Notes: a model not told the origin generated them from the letters alone. A stretch of DNA of 35,651 bases from Chitinophagaceae bacterium (GCA_025363355.1 JANYEB010000227.1:1-35651), one strand, 5' to 3'. Positions 26,412 through 35,651 are shown, numbered from the stretch's first letter. Translations and numbers: made by a program.

Positions 26412-26981
26412 TTAGTTAATTAGTTTTTGTAAAGTAGTTACATAAAGCTTATGTTCTACACTATGAACCATTGCTTCTATCTCTTCAATCGGTAAATTCA
26501 AATCTTCAATAGTGATTTTTTCTTGTTCGATAATTTCTCCTGTGTCCACTCCTTCATCAACATAATGAATGGTTACACCAAGCTCATTATCGTTATTATC
26601 AATTGCTTGTTTAATAGCATTTAAGCCTTTATATTTTGGCAATAAGGATGGATGAATATTGAGAATTTTTTTAGGATATGCAGTTAATAAAACAGTTCCA
26701 ATTAATCTCATATACCCAGCCAAAACAATCCATTCAATATTTAATGCTGTAAGTAATTTTAAAATTTCTTTTTCATAAGAAAGCTTATCAGTAAAGACTT
26801 TCGGCTTAAATATTTTACATTCAATATTTTCTTTTACTGCTCTTTTAATTATAAAAGCATTTGGATTATCTGTAATAATAATTGCAACATCAGCATTGAT
26901 AATGCCTTGCTTACAAGCATCAATTATTGCTTGTGCATTGCTGCCATTTCCAGAGGCGAATATTGCGAGTTGTGCTTTCAA
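26412..26981 (-). CDS. purN: Phosphoribosylglycinamide formyltransferase (PurN)
   Basis: Converts GAR to formyl-GAR using 10-formyltetrahydrofolate, the third step of purine synthesis. The 189 residues fit the folate-dependent GAR transformylase. The N-terminal loop ASGNGSNAQAII binds the phosphate of GAR. N108 and H110 in LNIHPSLLPKYKG match the catalytic Asn and His of E. coli PurN, and VDTGEII carries the third catalytic residue (Asp). It lies 35 bp after purM. Confidence 0.97.
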   Translation of the reverse strand: MKAQLAIFASGNGSNAQAIIDACKQGIINADVAIIITDNPNAFIIKRAVKENIECKIFKPKVFTDKLSYEKEILKLLTALNIEWIVLAGYMRLIGTVLLTAYPKKILNIHPSLLPKYKGLNAIKQAIDNNDNELGVTIHYVDEGVDTGEIIEQEKITIEDLNLPIEEIEAMVHSVEHKLYVTTLQKLIN

Positions 26982-27016
26982 TTATAAAGTCAAAAAATTA
27001 AAGTCAAAACCAAAAA

Positions 27017-28042
27017 TTATTTTATTTCAATCAAACCACTATTTGTTATTTCTCCAATTACTTGTGCTTTATGAAATTTACTAAGTATCCCCAAAGCCTT
27101 ATCTACATTGTCTTTTGTAAGAACAATCATAAATCCAATGCCCATATTAAACACATTAAAGATTTCCTTTTCAGTAATATTTCCTTTCTCTTGCAAGAAA
27201 TTATAGATAGTAGGTTTTTGCCAACTTGTAGAAATAAATGATGCACCAAGTTCTTTATTATTCGTAAACATCCTTGGAACATTTTCATAAAACCCACCAC
27301 CAGTAATATGACACATTCCTTTAACAGCAATAGTTTCAAGTAATTCTAAAATCGCTTTTACATAAATAGTTGTTGGTGTTAATAAAACATTTCCTAGAGG
27401 TTCTGTAAAATGTGTATCATAAATTTTATTTAAATCAAGGTTATTATCAGTAATAATTTTTCTCACTAACGAAAAACCATTGCTATGAACACCACTTGAA
27501 TTCAATCCAATAATTACATCGCCTTCACTAATATTTTCTCCAGTCATTAATTTAGATTTTTCAACCACACCAACGCAAAACCCAGCAACATCATACTCTC
27601 CATCGTTGTACATAGAAGGCATTTCAGCAGTTTCTCCACCAATCAATGCACAATTACTTTGCACACAACCATCAGCAATTCCTTTAACAATTTGTTCAAT
27701 TTGTGCAGGATAATTTTTACCAACAGCCAAGTAATCTAAAAAGTATAAAGGTGCAGCACCTTGTACCACCACATCATTCACACACATTGCTACACAATCA
27801 ACACCGATAGTATCGTGTTGATTCATCTCAAAAGCAAGTTTTAATTTAGTACCAACACCATCAGTTCCAGAAACTAAAATCGGCTCTTTAATACCCAAAC
27901 TTGATAAATCAAAATTGCCTCCAAATGCACCAATACCGCCCATTACGCCTTTTCTAAAAGTGCGTTGCGTATGTTTTTTAATTCTTTCAACAGATTCATA
28001 ACCTGCTTCTAAATCAACACCTGATTGTTTATATAAATCCAT
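27017..28042 (-). CDS. purM: Phosphoribosylformylglycinamidine cyclo-ligase (AIR synthetase, PurM)
   Basis: Closes the imidazole ring: FGAM plus ATP gives AIR. Family marks are [19 protein letters not shown] at the N-terminus, [35 protein letters not shown] and [14 protein letters not shown]. The ATG at 28042 (MDLYKQSG) gives 341 residues, the usual length. An upstream in-frame ATG at 28087 would add 15 atypical residues and overlap purF by 35 bp, so it is not used. The gene starts 10 bp after the purF stop. Confidence 0.97.
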   Translation of the reverse strand: MDLYKQSGVDLEAGYESVERIKKHTQRTFRKGVMGGIGAFGGNFDLSSLGIKEPILVSGTDGVGTKLKLAFEMNQHDTIGVDCVAMCVNDVVVQGAAPLYFLDYLAVGKNYPAQIEQIVKGIADGCVQSNCALIGGETAEMPSMYNDGEYDVAGFCVGVVEKSKLMTGENISEGDVIIGLNSSGVHSNGFSLVRKIITDNNLDLNKIYDTHFTEPLGNVLLTPTTIYVKAILELLETIAVKGMCHITGGGFYENVPRMFTNNKELGASFISTSWQKPTIYNFLQEKGNITEKEIFNVFNMGIGFMIVLTKDNVDKALGILSKFHKAQVIGEITNSGLIEIK

Positions 28043-28052
28043 TTTAATTTGT

Positions 28053-29477
28053 TTAACATTTTTCTTGAAAAGCCAACATATCATCAAATAATTCTGTTGG
28101 ATAATTGCCAGTAAAACAAGCTACACATTGTCCTTTCAATTTGCCTTCATAATTTCTTGAAACTGCTTCTATCATTGACTCTACACTTAAAAATGCAAGA
28201 CTATCAACATTCATATATTCCCTCATTTCTTCCAATGTTTTCCCAGCTGCCAATAACTCTTCTTTTGTTGAAGTATTAATGCCATAAAAACAAGGTGAAA
28301 TGATTGGTGGTGCAGCACTTCTAAAGTGAACTTCCTTAGCACCAGCATCTCTTAAAAGCTTTACGATTTTTTTGCTTGTTGTTCCTCTTACAATTGAATC
28401 ATCAACAACAATTACTCTTTTATTTTGAATCAAATGCTTTACCACAGAGAGTTTCAAGCGAACAGCATTATCTCTCAACTCTTGTGTTGGTTGAATAAAT
28501 GTGCGACCTATATATCTATTTTTTATCAATCCTCTTTCAACAGGAATACCACTTTTTCTTCCCATTCCCATTGCTACTAATGAACCAGATTCAGGAACTC
28601 CAATAATTACATCTGCATCAACTGGTGCATCATCCCAAAGCTTTTCACCCATTCTTCTTCTTGCATTGTAAACGCTTACATCATCAATAATACTATTGGG
28701 TTGTGCAAAGTATAAATATTCCATAGAACACTTTGCTGGCTTGGGTTCTGCAAATTGGTAAGATGCAATTCCATTGCTTGAAATTTCAACAATTTCACCA
28801 GGTTTAATATCCCTAATAAAGTTTGCACCAACAACATCTAAAGCACAAGTTTCAGAAGCAAGAACATAACTTCCATTCTCTGTTTGCCCTAAAGAAAGAG
28901 GGCGAAACCCATACGCATCAACAACAGCATACAATGCTTTCTCAGTTAAGATAACAAAAGAAAATGCACCAACAACTTGCGATACAGCTTCAGTAATTTG
29001 CTCTAAATCTGTTTCTGCTTTGCTATGTCTTATTAAATGTGTAACAACTTCTGTATCGGATGTTGATTGGAAAATTGAACCTTTGTTTTCTAATGAAAGC
29101 CTTAACTGCTGAGCGTTTACAAGGTTTCCATTATGTGCAATTGCAAAGTATCCTTCATTACTATGAATCAAAAATGGTTGAACATTTGCAAAAGAATTTC
29201 CACCAGAAGTTGAGTATCTAACGTGCCCAATTGCATTATTAGAATTGAACCTTAGTTGCTCCATAATTCTTTCTGGAAAAGCATCTGCAACCAAACCCAA
29301 AGCTCTATGTCCCCACAACTTTTTCCCATCTGATACAATTATACCTGCACCTTCCTGACCTCGATGCTGCAAAGCATTCAAGCCAAAATAAGTAAGCGTT
29401 GCAGCATCAGTATTATTATAAATACCAAACACACCACACTCTTCTCTCAAACTATCTGATTCTAATTCTTTAAGCAT
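28053..29477 (-). CDS. purF: Amidophosphoribosyltransferase (PurF)
   Basis: Commits PRPP to purine synthesis by making phosphoribosylamine with glutamine as nitrogen donor, and is the usual feedback-controlled step. The N-terminal glutamine amidohydrolase domain has its nucleophile at Cys14 ([11 protein letters not shown]), so a 13-residue propeptide must be removed, as in Bacillus-type enzymes. [12 protein letters not shown] and RYSTSGG follow. The C-terminal phosphoribosyltransferase domain has the PRPP loop [14 protein letters not shown] with D359-D360. Late Cys residues ([11 protein letters not shown]) resemble the Fe-S-cluster ligands of Bacillus-type PurF; this is inference. The ATG at 29477 is preferred over a longer frame that begins with TTG at 29498. 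Confidence 0.97.
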   Translation of the reverse strand: MLKELESDSLREECGVFGIYNNTDAATLTYFGLNALQHRGQEGAGIIVSDGKKLWGHRALGLVADAFPERIMEQLRFNSNNAIGHVRYSTSGGNSFANVQPFLIHSNEGYFAIAHNGNLVNAQQLRLSLENKGSIFQSTSDTEVVTHLIRHSKAETDLEQITEAVSQVVGAFSFVILTEKALYAVVDAYGFRPLSLGQTENGSYVLASETCALDVVGANFIRDIKPGEIVEISSNGIASYQFAEPKPAKCSMEYLYFAQPNSIIDDVSVYNARRRMGEKLWDDAPVDADVIIGVPESGSLVAMGMGRKSGIPVERGLIKNRYIGRTFIQPTQELRDNAVRLKLSVVKHLIQNKRVIVVDDSIVRGTTSKKIVKLLRDAGAKEVHFRSAAPPIISPCFYGINTSTKEELLAAGKTLEEMREYMNVDSLAFLSVESMIEAVSRNYEGKLKGQCVACFTGNYPTELFDDMLAFQEKC

Positions 29478-29537
29478 ATTTACAAATTCAAAAGGCAAAA
29501 GTCAAACCCCCAAATTATTATTGGTTTCATCTCTTAT

Positions 29538-32500
29538 CTATAAAAAATAATCAACACCATTTTTAAAGATGTTATGATATGTAATGTCTGGAATGTTTTT
29601 AAATCTTCCTTTTTTAAATCTTTCAGGATGTGCCATTCTACCAAAAATTTTTCCATCCTCACTCATCAAACCTTCAACAGCAGCAAGGCTTCCATTAGGA
29701 TTGCAAGGAAAGACATTTGTGGCATTTCCATTTAAATCTACATACTGTGTAGCAACTTGATTTTGTTGAATCAGTTGTTGCAAAGTAGCATCACAAGCAT
29801 AAAATTTTCCTTCACCGTGAGATACAGGAACTGTAAATATTTCATCTTTCATTCCTTGCAACCAAGGGCTATTATCATTCACAACTTTTACATTAACCAT
29901 TTGAGAAACGTGTCGCCCAATATTGTTGAAAGTAAGTGTTGGCGATAGTTCTGTGAGATTTTGAATGTTACCAAAAGGCAATAAACCACTTTTAATGAGT
30001 GCCTGAAAACCATTACAAATTCCTAACACCAAGCCTTCATTTTCTAATAAATTATGCACAGCATCTTTAATGTATTTATTCTTTAAAACATTCACAATAT
30101 ACTTAGCACTGCCATCTGGTTCATCGCCTGCACTAAAGCCGCCACTAAACATTAATATTTGTGATTGCTGCATTGCTGCAACAATTTTTTCAATTGATTG
30201 CTCTATTAATTTTTCATTTAAAGTATTGAAATTGATAGTTTCAACTATTGCATTTTCTGTCTCAAAAGCGTGTTTGGTTTCAAACTCACAATTCGTTCCA
30301 TTAAACACTGGCATTAAAACTCGTGGCTTACCAAATCCAATGTTGGCAATGGTTTTAGAAGAAACATTGATTGCAGGAATATTATTATAGCTATCTGTTT
30401 CTTTTGTCTTAGTTGGAAATAGGCTTTCAAATGTGCTTGTCCAATATTGTATTGCTTCATCAATTTCTACAACAACATTATTCAATTTTAATTCAGTAGA
30501 ATTATTTGTTTTTCCTAACAAAACAAACTCATCACTTAAATCATCATTGCTTTCAAACACAATGCTACCAGGCATTACATCAAACAAATCTTGATTGGTG
30601 TTAATATCAATTCCAATTTTATTTCCAAAACTCATTTGTGCAATTGTTGCTGCTATGCCACCATCTTTAATATGTTTTGCTGCAACAATTTTTTTGTTTT
30701 TAATAAGTTGATGTATTCTATTCCATTGTTGTTTTAATAAATCCCAATTTGGAATTTGTTTTTCATCGGCATCAACTTCATATAAATAAATATTACTATC
30801 AGTATTTTTAAATTCAGATGAAATAATATTTTCAATTTGTTCAGTAGCAATGGCAAAGCTTACAAAAGTTGGTGGTACATTCAATTCATTAAAACTTCCA
30901 CTCATACTATCCTTGCCACCAATAGCTGCAATACCAAGCTGACACTGCGTTTCAAACGCTCCTAACAAACAAGATAATGGCTTTCCCCATTTTGTAGCAT
31001 CATCTTTTAATCGTTCAAAATATTCTTGAAAACTTAAATAACATTTTGAATAATCAACACCAGCAGCAACCAATTTGCTAATAGATTCTATGATAGAATA
31101 CATTGCACCAATGTATGTATTGTTGGTTGTGAATTCTGGATGATAGCCCCACGCAGCAAGGCTTACAAGGTTTGTAGTATAACTTGCATCACAAATAAAA
31201 TGTGCAGAAACATCGCTTGGTGTAAGTTGGTATTTGCCACCAAAAGGCATTAAACAAGTTGTTCCTAACACAGTGCTGTCAAAGTGTTCAACCATTCCTT
31301 TTTGCGAAGCAACCTGCTTTGATGAAAGTATTTTTAAGAAATTCTCTTTAGTAAACTCAGTTGAATTATTAGTCAATTTTTTTGTAAGATGAATACTTGC
31401 ATTTGCTTTTTTTGAAGCTCCATTGCTATTTAAAAAACTACGTTTAAGATGCACAATTTCTTCATCATTCCATTTCATTCTTAGCACACCATCATTAGTA
31501 ACAACTGCAATGGGTGTTGCTAAAACATTTTCTTGCAAAGCCTTATCAATAAAGAGTTCTACATTTTCTTTTGCAATCACAACTGCCATTCTTTCTTGAG
31601 ATTCACTCAATGCAATTTCAGTTCCATTTAAGCCTTCGTACTTTAAGGGAACTTTGTTTAAATCAATGCTAATACTATCTGCTATTTCGCCAATGGCAAC
31701 ACACACACCACCTGCACCAAAGTCGTTACATTTTTTAATCAACTTAGTAACATCGGGCTTTCTGAAAAGTGTTTGAATTTTCCTTTCGGTTAGTGCATTT
31801 CCTTTCTGCACTTCGGCTTGCATTGTAGTTAATGAAACTTCGTTGTGTTGTTTTGATGAACCACTTGCACCACCAACTCCATCACGTCCTGTATTGCCAC
31901 CTAATAATAAAACAACGTCTCCTTCTTCTGGGTCTTGTTCAATTACATTTTCTTTATTAACTGCGGCAACTACAAAGCCACATTCAAAGCGTTTTGCTTT
32001 GTACCCATCATCAAAAATTTCACTCACCAAACTTGTTGCTAAACCAATTTGATTGCCATAAGAGCTATAACCTAATGCTGCTTCTTTGCTAATTTTATGT
32101 TGTGGCAATTTTCCTAAAAGTGTTGCTGTTATTGGCTCTAAAGGATTTGCTGCACCGCTTAATCTCATTGCCTGATACACATAAGAACGACCACTTAATG
32201 GGTCTCTTATTGAACCACCGATGCAGGTTGCTGCACCACCAAAAGGTTCAATTTCTGTTGGATGATTGTGCGTTTCGTTTTTAAAAAGTAATAACCATTT
32301 TTCAGTTTTGTTATTTACATCAACATCAATTTCTATAGTTGCAGCATTGTTTTCTTTTGATTGATGCCAGTTCTTTAAATAACCTTTTTTGTGTAAATAT
32401 TTTGCAGGTAGCGTTCCTAAATCCATTAAGGTAATTGGCTTGTCTTCTCTACCTAATTCTTTTTTGCAGCTTAAATATTTTTGAAAAGATTTTTCAATTT

Positions 32501-33206
32501 CTGTTTTGTAATCACCTTCAATACTAATGTTTTCAAGTTCTGTAAGAAAAGTTGTGTGTCTGCAATGGTCGCTCCAATAAGTATCTAAAGCTTTAATTTC
32601 TGTTTCGGTTGGGTTTCTTTTTTCTTCAATAAAATATTGCTGAATACATTTTATATCTTCAATATCAATAGATAGATTTTGTTGTTTAAGAAAATCTTGT
32701 AATTCAATAATAGTAAGGCTTACAAAGTTTTCAAATACTTTTACTTTTTCTGCTTTTGAAAGATTCGGCTTTTCGAGAACAGTCAAATTTTTCTCTCTGC
32801 TATCAATAGGGTTTATTAAATATTGTTTGAGTTTTTTTATATCGTTTTCGTCTATATCATCAATAGCAATTACCTCCGATGTTTGAATAAAAATATTGCT
32901 GTGATGAAATAATAGTTGGCAGCATTGCATTGCAGCATCTGCTCTTACATCATATTGTCCAGGCAGATATTCAATAGCAAAAACTTGTTGGTGTTGAGGT
33001 AAAGTTGTAAAATAATTTTCAGTTACAACATCGCAAAACACACTGTTTGCAGCTATTTCAAGCTCAGGTTGTTCGATATTAAAAATGTCGTAAGTAGTAT
33101 AAACTTTTGCAGCAGCATTTATTTGCAGTTGTTGCAACTGCTTTTGAAGTTGGTTGGTTTTATTATCGAAACCAATTTTTTGTGCTATATAAATTCGTGT
33201 GTTCAA
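29538..33206 (-). CDS. purL: Phosphoribosylformylglycinamidine synthase, single-chain (PurL)
   Basis: Converts formyl-GAR to FGAM with glutamine and ATP. The 1222-residue chain holds all parts. There is a PurS-like N-terminal region (about 1-150) and a linker with YWSDHCRHTTF. Two AIR-synthetase-like halves follow (LFKNETHNHPTEIEPFGGAA, GGNTGRDGVGGASG, then IGGKDSMSG). The C-terminal class I glutamine amidotransferase has its nucleophile at C1064 (LVLGICNGFQAL) and a late MAHPERF. The N-terminus resembles the clostridial-type long PurL more than the E. coli form. The start codon is TTG at 33206. An in-frame stop lies 10 codons or fewer upstream with no ATG between, and the N-terminal homology begins at once, so TTG is the only reasonable choice. 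Confidence 0.96.
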   Translation of the reverse strand: MNTRIYIAQKIGFDNKTNQLQKQLQQLQINAAAKVYTTYDIFNIEQPELEIAANSVFCDVVTENYFTTLPQHQQVFAIEYLPGQYDVRADAAMQCCQLLFHHSNIFIQTSEVIAIDDIDENDIKKLKQYLINPIDSREKNLTVLEKPNLSKAEKVKVFENFVSLTIIELQDFLKQQNLSIDIEDIKCIQQYFIEEKRNPTETEIKALDTYWSDHCRHTTFLTELENISIEGDYKTEIEKSFQKYLSCKKELGREDKPITLMDLGTLPAKYLHKKGYLKNWHQSKENNAATIEIDVDVNNKTEKWLLLFKNETHNHPTEIEPFGGAATCIGGSIRDPLSGRSYVYQAMRLSGAANPLEPITATLLGKLPQHKISKEAALGYSSYGNQIGLATSLVSEIFDDGYKAKRFECGFVVAAVNKENVIEQDPEEGDVVLLLGGNTGRDGVGGASGSSKQHNEVSLTTMQAEVQKGNALTERKIQTLFRKPDVTKLIKKCNDFGAGGVCVAIGEIADSISIDLNKVPLKYEGLNGTEIALSESQERMAVVIAKENVELFIDKALQENVLATPIAVVTNDGVLRMKWNDEEIVHLKRSFLNSNGASKKANASIHLTKKLTNNSTEFTKENFLKILSSKQVASQKGMVEHFDSTVLGTTCLMPFGGKYQLTPSDVSAHFICDASYTTNLVSLAAWGYHPEFTTNNTYIGAMYSIIESISKLVAAGVDYSKCYLSFQEYFERLKDDATKWGKPLSCLLGAFETQCQLGIAAIGGKDSMSGSFNELNVPPTFVSFAIATEQIENIISSEFKNTDSNIYLYEVDADEKQIPNWDLLKQQWNRIHQLIKNKKIVAAKHIKDGGIAATIAQMSFGNKIGIDINTNQDLFDVMPGSIVFESNDDLSDEFVLLGKTNNSTELKLNNVVVEIDEAIQYWTSTFESLFPTKTKETDSYNNIPAINVSSKTIANIGFGKPRVLMPVFNGTNCEFETKHAFETENAIVETINFNTLNEKLIEQSIEKIVAAMQQSQILMFSGGFSAGDEPDGSAKYIVNVLKNKYIKDAVHNLLENEGLVLGICNGFQALIKSGLLPFGNIQNLTELSPTLTFNNIGRHVSQMVNVKVVNDNSPWLQGMKDEIFTVPVSHGEGKFYACDATLQQLIQQNQVATQYVDLNGNATNVFPCNPNGSLAAVEGLMSEDGKIFGRMAHPERFKKGRFKNIPDITYHNIFKNGVDYFL

Positions 33207-33222
33207 TATAAAAATTTAAACA

Positions 33223-33253
33223 CAAGTGGATGATGTAAAAAATCATTCACTTG
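33223..33253. repeat. Hairpin in the purC-purL gap, just before the TTG start of purL
   Basis: CAAGTGGATGAT and ATCATTCACTTG form a 12-bp stem with one imperfect pair and a 7-base A-rich loop. It ends 17 bases before the purL start codon. No T-run follows directly, so it is not a clear terminator. It could limit translation of purL or mark an RNA processing site. The 119-bp gap has no consensus promoter. Confidence 0.5.
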
Positions 33254-33325
33254 TAGTAGTTTATTAATGGTAAACTATAGAAACGCTCAACCCTATTATG
33301 AGCTTATACAAGTTAAATTTTCTTC

Positions 33326-34027
33326 TTAGCTAATTCCTAATTTATCTGCCAATGCTTGATAAGTTTCTCTTAATGGAGCAATGTCTCTTCTAAAAACATC
33401 CTTATCAAACTTTTGTTTAGTTGTTGCATCCCATAATCGGCAAGTGTCTGGTGAAACTTCATCAGCTAATAAAATTTCTCCATCAGCAGTTTTGCCAAAT
33501 TCAATTTTAAAATCAATTAAATCTAAATTGAAATTTTTGAAGTAAGCAATCAATACTTCGTTAATGCGTAATGCTTTTTGTTTTAGTTCTTTCAACTCGT
33601 CAAACGTAGCAATATCAAGTGCTATTATGTGATCATCATTTAACATTGGATCACCTAAATCATCTCTTTTATAGCATAATTCAATAACAGGAAATTTCAT
33701 AATATGACCTTCTTCAACACCAATTCTTTTTGCCAAAGTTCCTGCTGCAACATTTCTCACAATCACTTCTAAAGGAATGATGGTTACTTGTGTTACAAGC
33801 TGCTCTGTATCTGAAATTTTTTGTAAAAAATGACTTTCTATGCCTTCTTTTCTAAGCAAGTCGAAGAAGTAACTTGAGAACAAATTATTCAAAATTCCTT
33901 TCCCCTCAATAACATCTTTCTTTACACCATTAAATGCAGTGGCAGAATTTTTATACTCAATTCGCAATACATTTTTAATGTCGGTTGCATAAACTTTTTT
34001 TGCTTTTCCTTCGTACAACAATTCCAT
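33326..34027 (-). CDS. purC: Phosphoribosylaminoimidazole-succinocarboxamide synthase (PurC)
   Basis: Joins CAIR and aspartate with ATP to give SAICAR in the cytosol. The 233 residues match the short bacterial form. Marks are LLYEGKAKKVYATD at the N-terminus (ATP loop), PLEVIVRNVAAGTLAKRIG, LIDFKIEFGKTADGEILLAD and DEVSPDTCRLWD. It lies 11 bp after purK, so these two genes form a tight pair that makes and uses CAIR. Confidence 0.98.
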   Translation of the reverse strand: MELLYEGKAKKVYATDIKNVLRIEYKNSATAFNGVKKDVIEGKGILNNLFSSYFFDLLRKEGIESHFLQKISDTEQLVTQVTIIPLEVIVRNVAAGTLAKRIGVEEGHIMKFPVIELCYKRDDLGDPMLNDDHIIALDIATFDELKELKQKALRINEVLIAYFKNFNLDLIDFKIEFGKTADGEILLADEVSPDTCRLWDATTKQKFDKDVFRRDIAPLRETYQALADKLGIS

Positions 34028-34038
34028 AAAATTATTAA

Positions 34039-35145
34039 TTATTGATTACTATTTATTAACTTCTCAACTTCAATCAAACACTTATCAATACTATCTGCCA
34101 ATACATTTATATGCCCCATTTTTCTACCATTTTTCGCTTCTACCTTCCCATATAAATGCAATTTGTGTTTGCCAATATTTTCTCTGTTCATCAAGTGCTT
34201 ATCTTCTCCTAAAATGTTCAACATTACACAAGGTGAAACCAATTTTGTGTCTCCTAATTTCAAATTACAAACAGCACGAATATGTTGCTCAAACTGCGAT
34301 GTAATACAGGCATTCATTGTGTAATGTCCTGAATTGTGTGGACGAGGTGCAAGTTCATTTACCACTAATTTATCGCCACATAAAAATAATTCAATTGCCA
34401 AAGTTCCCACTAAATTTATATGTGTAGCTAATTGTGTGGCAACATTTACTGCCATTTTCTCCACATCGTCTGGAAGCCTTGCTGGCACTATGCTTTGAAA
34501 TAGTATTTGATTTTTATGAATATTCTCTGCAACAGGAAAAACGCTTGTTTCTCCATTCTTATTTCTGCATACAACTACAGACAATTCTTTTTCAAACTTT
34601 GTAAAATCTTCTGCTACGTACTGAATTTTGGGATTATAGTTTGCTTTTTCAAACAAGCTTAAATCTTCAATATTATTAATTACATTCTGTCCTTTTCCAT
34701 CATAACCACCTTGTGCAGTTTTGATGATTAGTTTTCTAGGATTTTTTTTATAATCAATTACAAATTGTTCCAATATATCTGCACTTGTAATAGCAAAATA
34801 TTCTACAGTTTTTAATCCTGCTTTTCTTATTTCCTCCTTCTCAACAATTCTATTTTGAGTAATTTCTAATAACCTACTTGTTTGTGGAAGCTTTGCTAAT
34901 AAAGCATTTGCAACGTTTAAGTTTACATTTTCAAATTCGTAAGTAATCACATCACAACTATCAAGTAATTCTTTTGCTGCATCTACATCATCAAATTCAG
35001 CAAGAATTTGTTTGTCTGCAATTTGACCACAAGGACAATTAGGAGTAGGATCAAGCACAACAATTTTATAACCCATTGCCCGTGCTGCAAGAGCCATCAT
35101 TCTTCCAAGTTGTCCTCCACCTAATATGCCAATTGTTTGTATCAT
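34039..35145 (-). CDS. purK: N5-carboxyaminoimidazole ribonucleotide synthase (PurK)
   Basis: Carboxylates AIR with bicarbonate and ATP to N5-CAIR, which the mutase PurE turns into CAIR. It is an ATP-grasp enzyme of 368 residues. ILGGGQLGRMMALAARAMG at the N-terminus is the pre-ATP-grasp fold, KTAQGGYDGKGQNVI is the glycine-rich ATP loop, and VNELAPRPHNSGHYTMNAC is the family's active-site stretch. It is the first gene after the promoter at 35250-35282. PurE, which PurK needs, is not in the window. Confidence 0.97.
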   Translation of the reverse strand: MIQTIGILGGGQLGRMMALAARAMGYKIVVLDPTPNCPCGQIADKQILAEFDDVDAAKELLDSCDVITYEFENVNLNVANALLAKLPQTSRLLEITQNRIVEKEEIRKAGLKTVEYFAITSADILEQFVIDYKKNPRKLIIKTAQGGYDGKGQNVINNIEDLSLFEKANYNPKIQYVAEDFTKFEKELSVVVCRNKNGETSVFPVAENIHKNQILFQSIVPARLPDDVEKMAVNVATQLATHINLVGTLAIELFLCGDKLVVNELAPRPHNSGHYTMNACITSQFEQHIRAVCNLKLGDTKLVSPCVMLNILGEDKHLMNRENIGKHKLHLYGKVEAKNGRKMGHINVLADSIDKCLIEVEKLINSNQ

Positions 35146-35172
35146 TTTTTGGGTTCCGATATTCTATAAAGC

Positions 35173-35200
35173 AAAAAAGACAAGCACACGCCTGTCTTTT
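35173..35200 (-). terminator. Terminator-like hairpin in the purK leader (candidate attenuator)
   Basis: Read on the minus strand, AAAAGACAGGC pairs with GCTTGTCTTTT (8 bp, one mismatch, 2 bp, ACAC-type loop) and runs into TTTTTTGC. It has the form of an intrinsic terminator. It lies between the pur promoter and the purK ATG at 35145, so it would cut pur transcripts short unless antiterminated. It might instead terminate read-through from the regulator gene upstream. Confidence 0.65.
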
Positions 35201-35249
35201 CTAAAATTTATAAATTGCTTTCTCTAGTTTTCTAAGTTTCATTGAAGTG

Positions 35250-35282
35250 CAAACGTATAGTCTAAACTTCATACATAACAAT
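35250..35282 (-). promoter_or_regulatory. Promoter of the pur operon
   Basis: On the minus strand, ATTG (35279-35282), a 21-bp spacer, then TACGTTTG (35250-35257), a full match to TAnnTTTG. Transcription should start near 35243, leaving a leader of about 98 bases that includes the hairpin at 35173-35200. No known purine riboswitch pattern was recognised in that leader. Confidence 0.65.
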
Positions 35283-35344
35283 TCCTTAACAAAAGTTTAC
35301 AAAAAATTAATATTGGAGGAATTAAGTCGTTGATAATTATAATT

Positions 35345-35651
35345 TTAGTGATTTATTAGTTTGTGGTTATAGGCATATTTTATGAGTCCAAGTAGAGAGT
35401 TTGTTTTTGTTTTTCTAAAAATATTTTTGCGATGCGTTTCAACAGTTCTTTCGCTAATAAACAATGAGTCTGCAATTTGTTTATTATTAAATTCCTTTTC
35501 CATCAATTTAATGATTTCTATTTCTCTAGATGTTAAATGAACTTCTACGTTTTCTTTTTTTATATTATTAAACTTTTCTAATTCAATTAATATTTCATCT
35601 GTAAAGTAATTGCCTCCATCTGCTATTTTTTCAATGGCAGCAACAAGTTCA
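35345..35651 (-). CDS. LuxR/NarL-type response regulator, C-terminal part
   Basis: Only the last 102 codons lie in the window; the start is beyond its right edge. The end of a receiver-like region and linker (AAIEKIADGGNYFTDEI) leads into a complete LuxR-type helix-turn-helix: LTSREIEIIKLMEKEFNNKQ, then IADSLFISERTVETHRKNI and a final helix NSLLGLIKYAYNHKL. The AIEKIADGG linker is typical of two-component regulators of the NarL/FixJ group. The stop (TAA) is at 35345-35347, 63 bp before the -33 element of the pur promoter. Its target genes and partner kinase are not visible. Confidence 0.88.
   Translation of the reverse strand, partial: ELVAAIEKIADGGNYFTDEILIELEKFNNIKKENVEVHLTSREIEIIKLMEKEFNNKQIADSLFISERTVETHRKNIFRKTKTNSLLGLIKYAYNHKLINH

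Noticed and set aside
28043-28087. Longer purM start at 28087
   Set aside because: It would overlap purF and add residues with no family match; MDLYKQSG at 28042 is the normal N-terminus.
29478-29498. Longer purF start (TTG at 29498)
   Set aside because: An ATG at 29477 gives a normal short propeptide before the catalytic cysteine.
35146-35243. Purine or PRPP riboswitch in the pur leader
   Set aside because: Beyond the single terminator-like hairpin, no conserved riboswitch core could be recognised by eye in the short leader.

Overview
The window is AT-rich DNA (coding and non-coding alike) from a member of the Bacteroidota, most likely of the Chitinophagales/Chitinophagaceae type. Three things point there. 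Two very long secreted proteins end in type IX secretion (T9SS) type A sorting domains. Several promoters match the Bacteroidota consensus TTTG-N19-21-TAnnTTTG. The start codons lack clear Shine-Dalgarno sequences. Genus and species cannot be assigned from the sequence alone.

Layout. (1) 1-5834, minus strand: a metal-efflux operon. It runs from a small exported protein (5408-5797) to a CzcA-type RND pump fused in frame to a TolC-like outer-membrane factor (955-5313), then to a CusB/CzcB-type lipoprotein adaptor cut off by the window edge (1-946). Its promoter carries a perfect palindrome. (2) 5881-17443, plus strand: a giant T9SS surface protein of 3832 residues. It contains 31 Ig-like (Big2-like) modules and 20 short 49-52-residue modules, nearly all with a conserved pair of cysteines. 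(3) 17444-19470: a small accessory stretch. It holds a bidirectional terminator, an array of 42-bp hairpin-forming tandem repeats, an orphan 234-residue protein, and a MNT nucleotidyltransferase/HEPN pair whose HEPN gene is cut short by two stop codons. This pair lies between two imperfect copies of a 43-bp leader sequence. (4) 19486-23883, plus strand: a second T9SS protein with LamG, Fn3-like and CBM9-like domains, sharing the short repeats and a 623-bp 3' module with the first giant gene. (5) 24032-35257, minus strand: a purine biosynthesis operon, purK-purC-purL-purF-purM-purN-purH, followed by dapD. It is preceded by a consensus promoter and a leader containing an intrinsic-terminator-like hairpin. 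(6) 35345-35651, minus strand: the C-terminal end of a LuxR/NarL-type response regulator.

How the genes work together. The first operon would build a complete tripartite envelope pump from two polypeptides, under a promoter that looks operator-controlled. The two T9SS proteins look like cell-surface adhesins or matrix proteins built from one shared repeat stock and exchanging sequence with each other. The pur genes encode PurF, PurN, PurL, PurM, PurK, PurC and PurH. PurD, PurE and PurB are needed for IMP but are not in this window.

The most unusual features are the 42-bp hairpin array, the duplicated leader around the MNT/HEPN pair, the sequence exchange between the two surface-protein genes, the pump-channel fusion with its palindromic promoter, and the possible attenuator ahead of purK. 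No CRISPR array, transposase, tRNA or rRNA gene was found.
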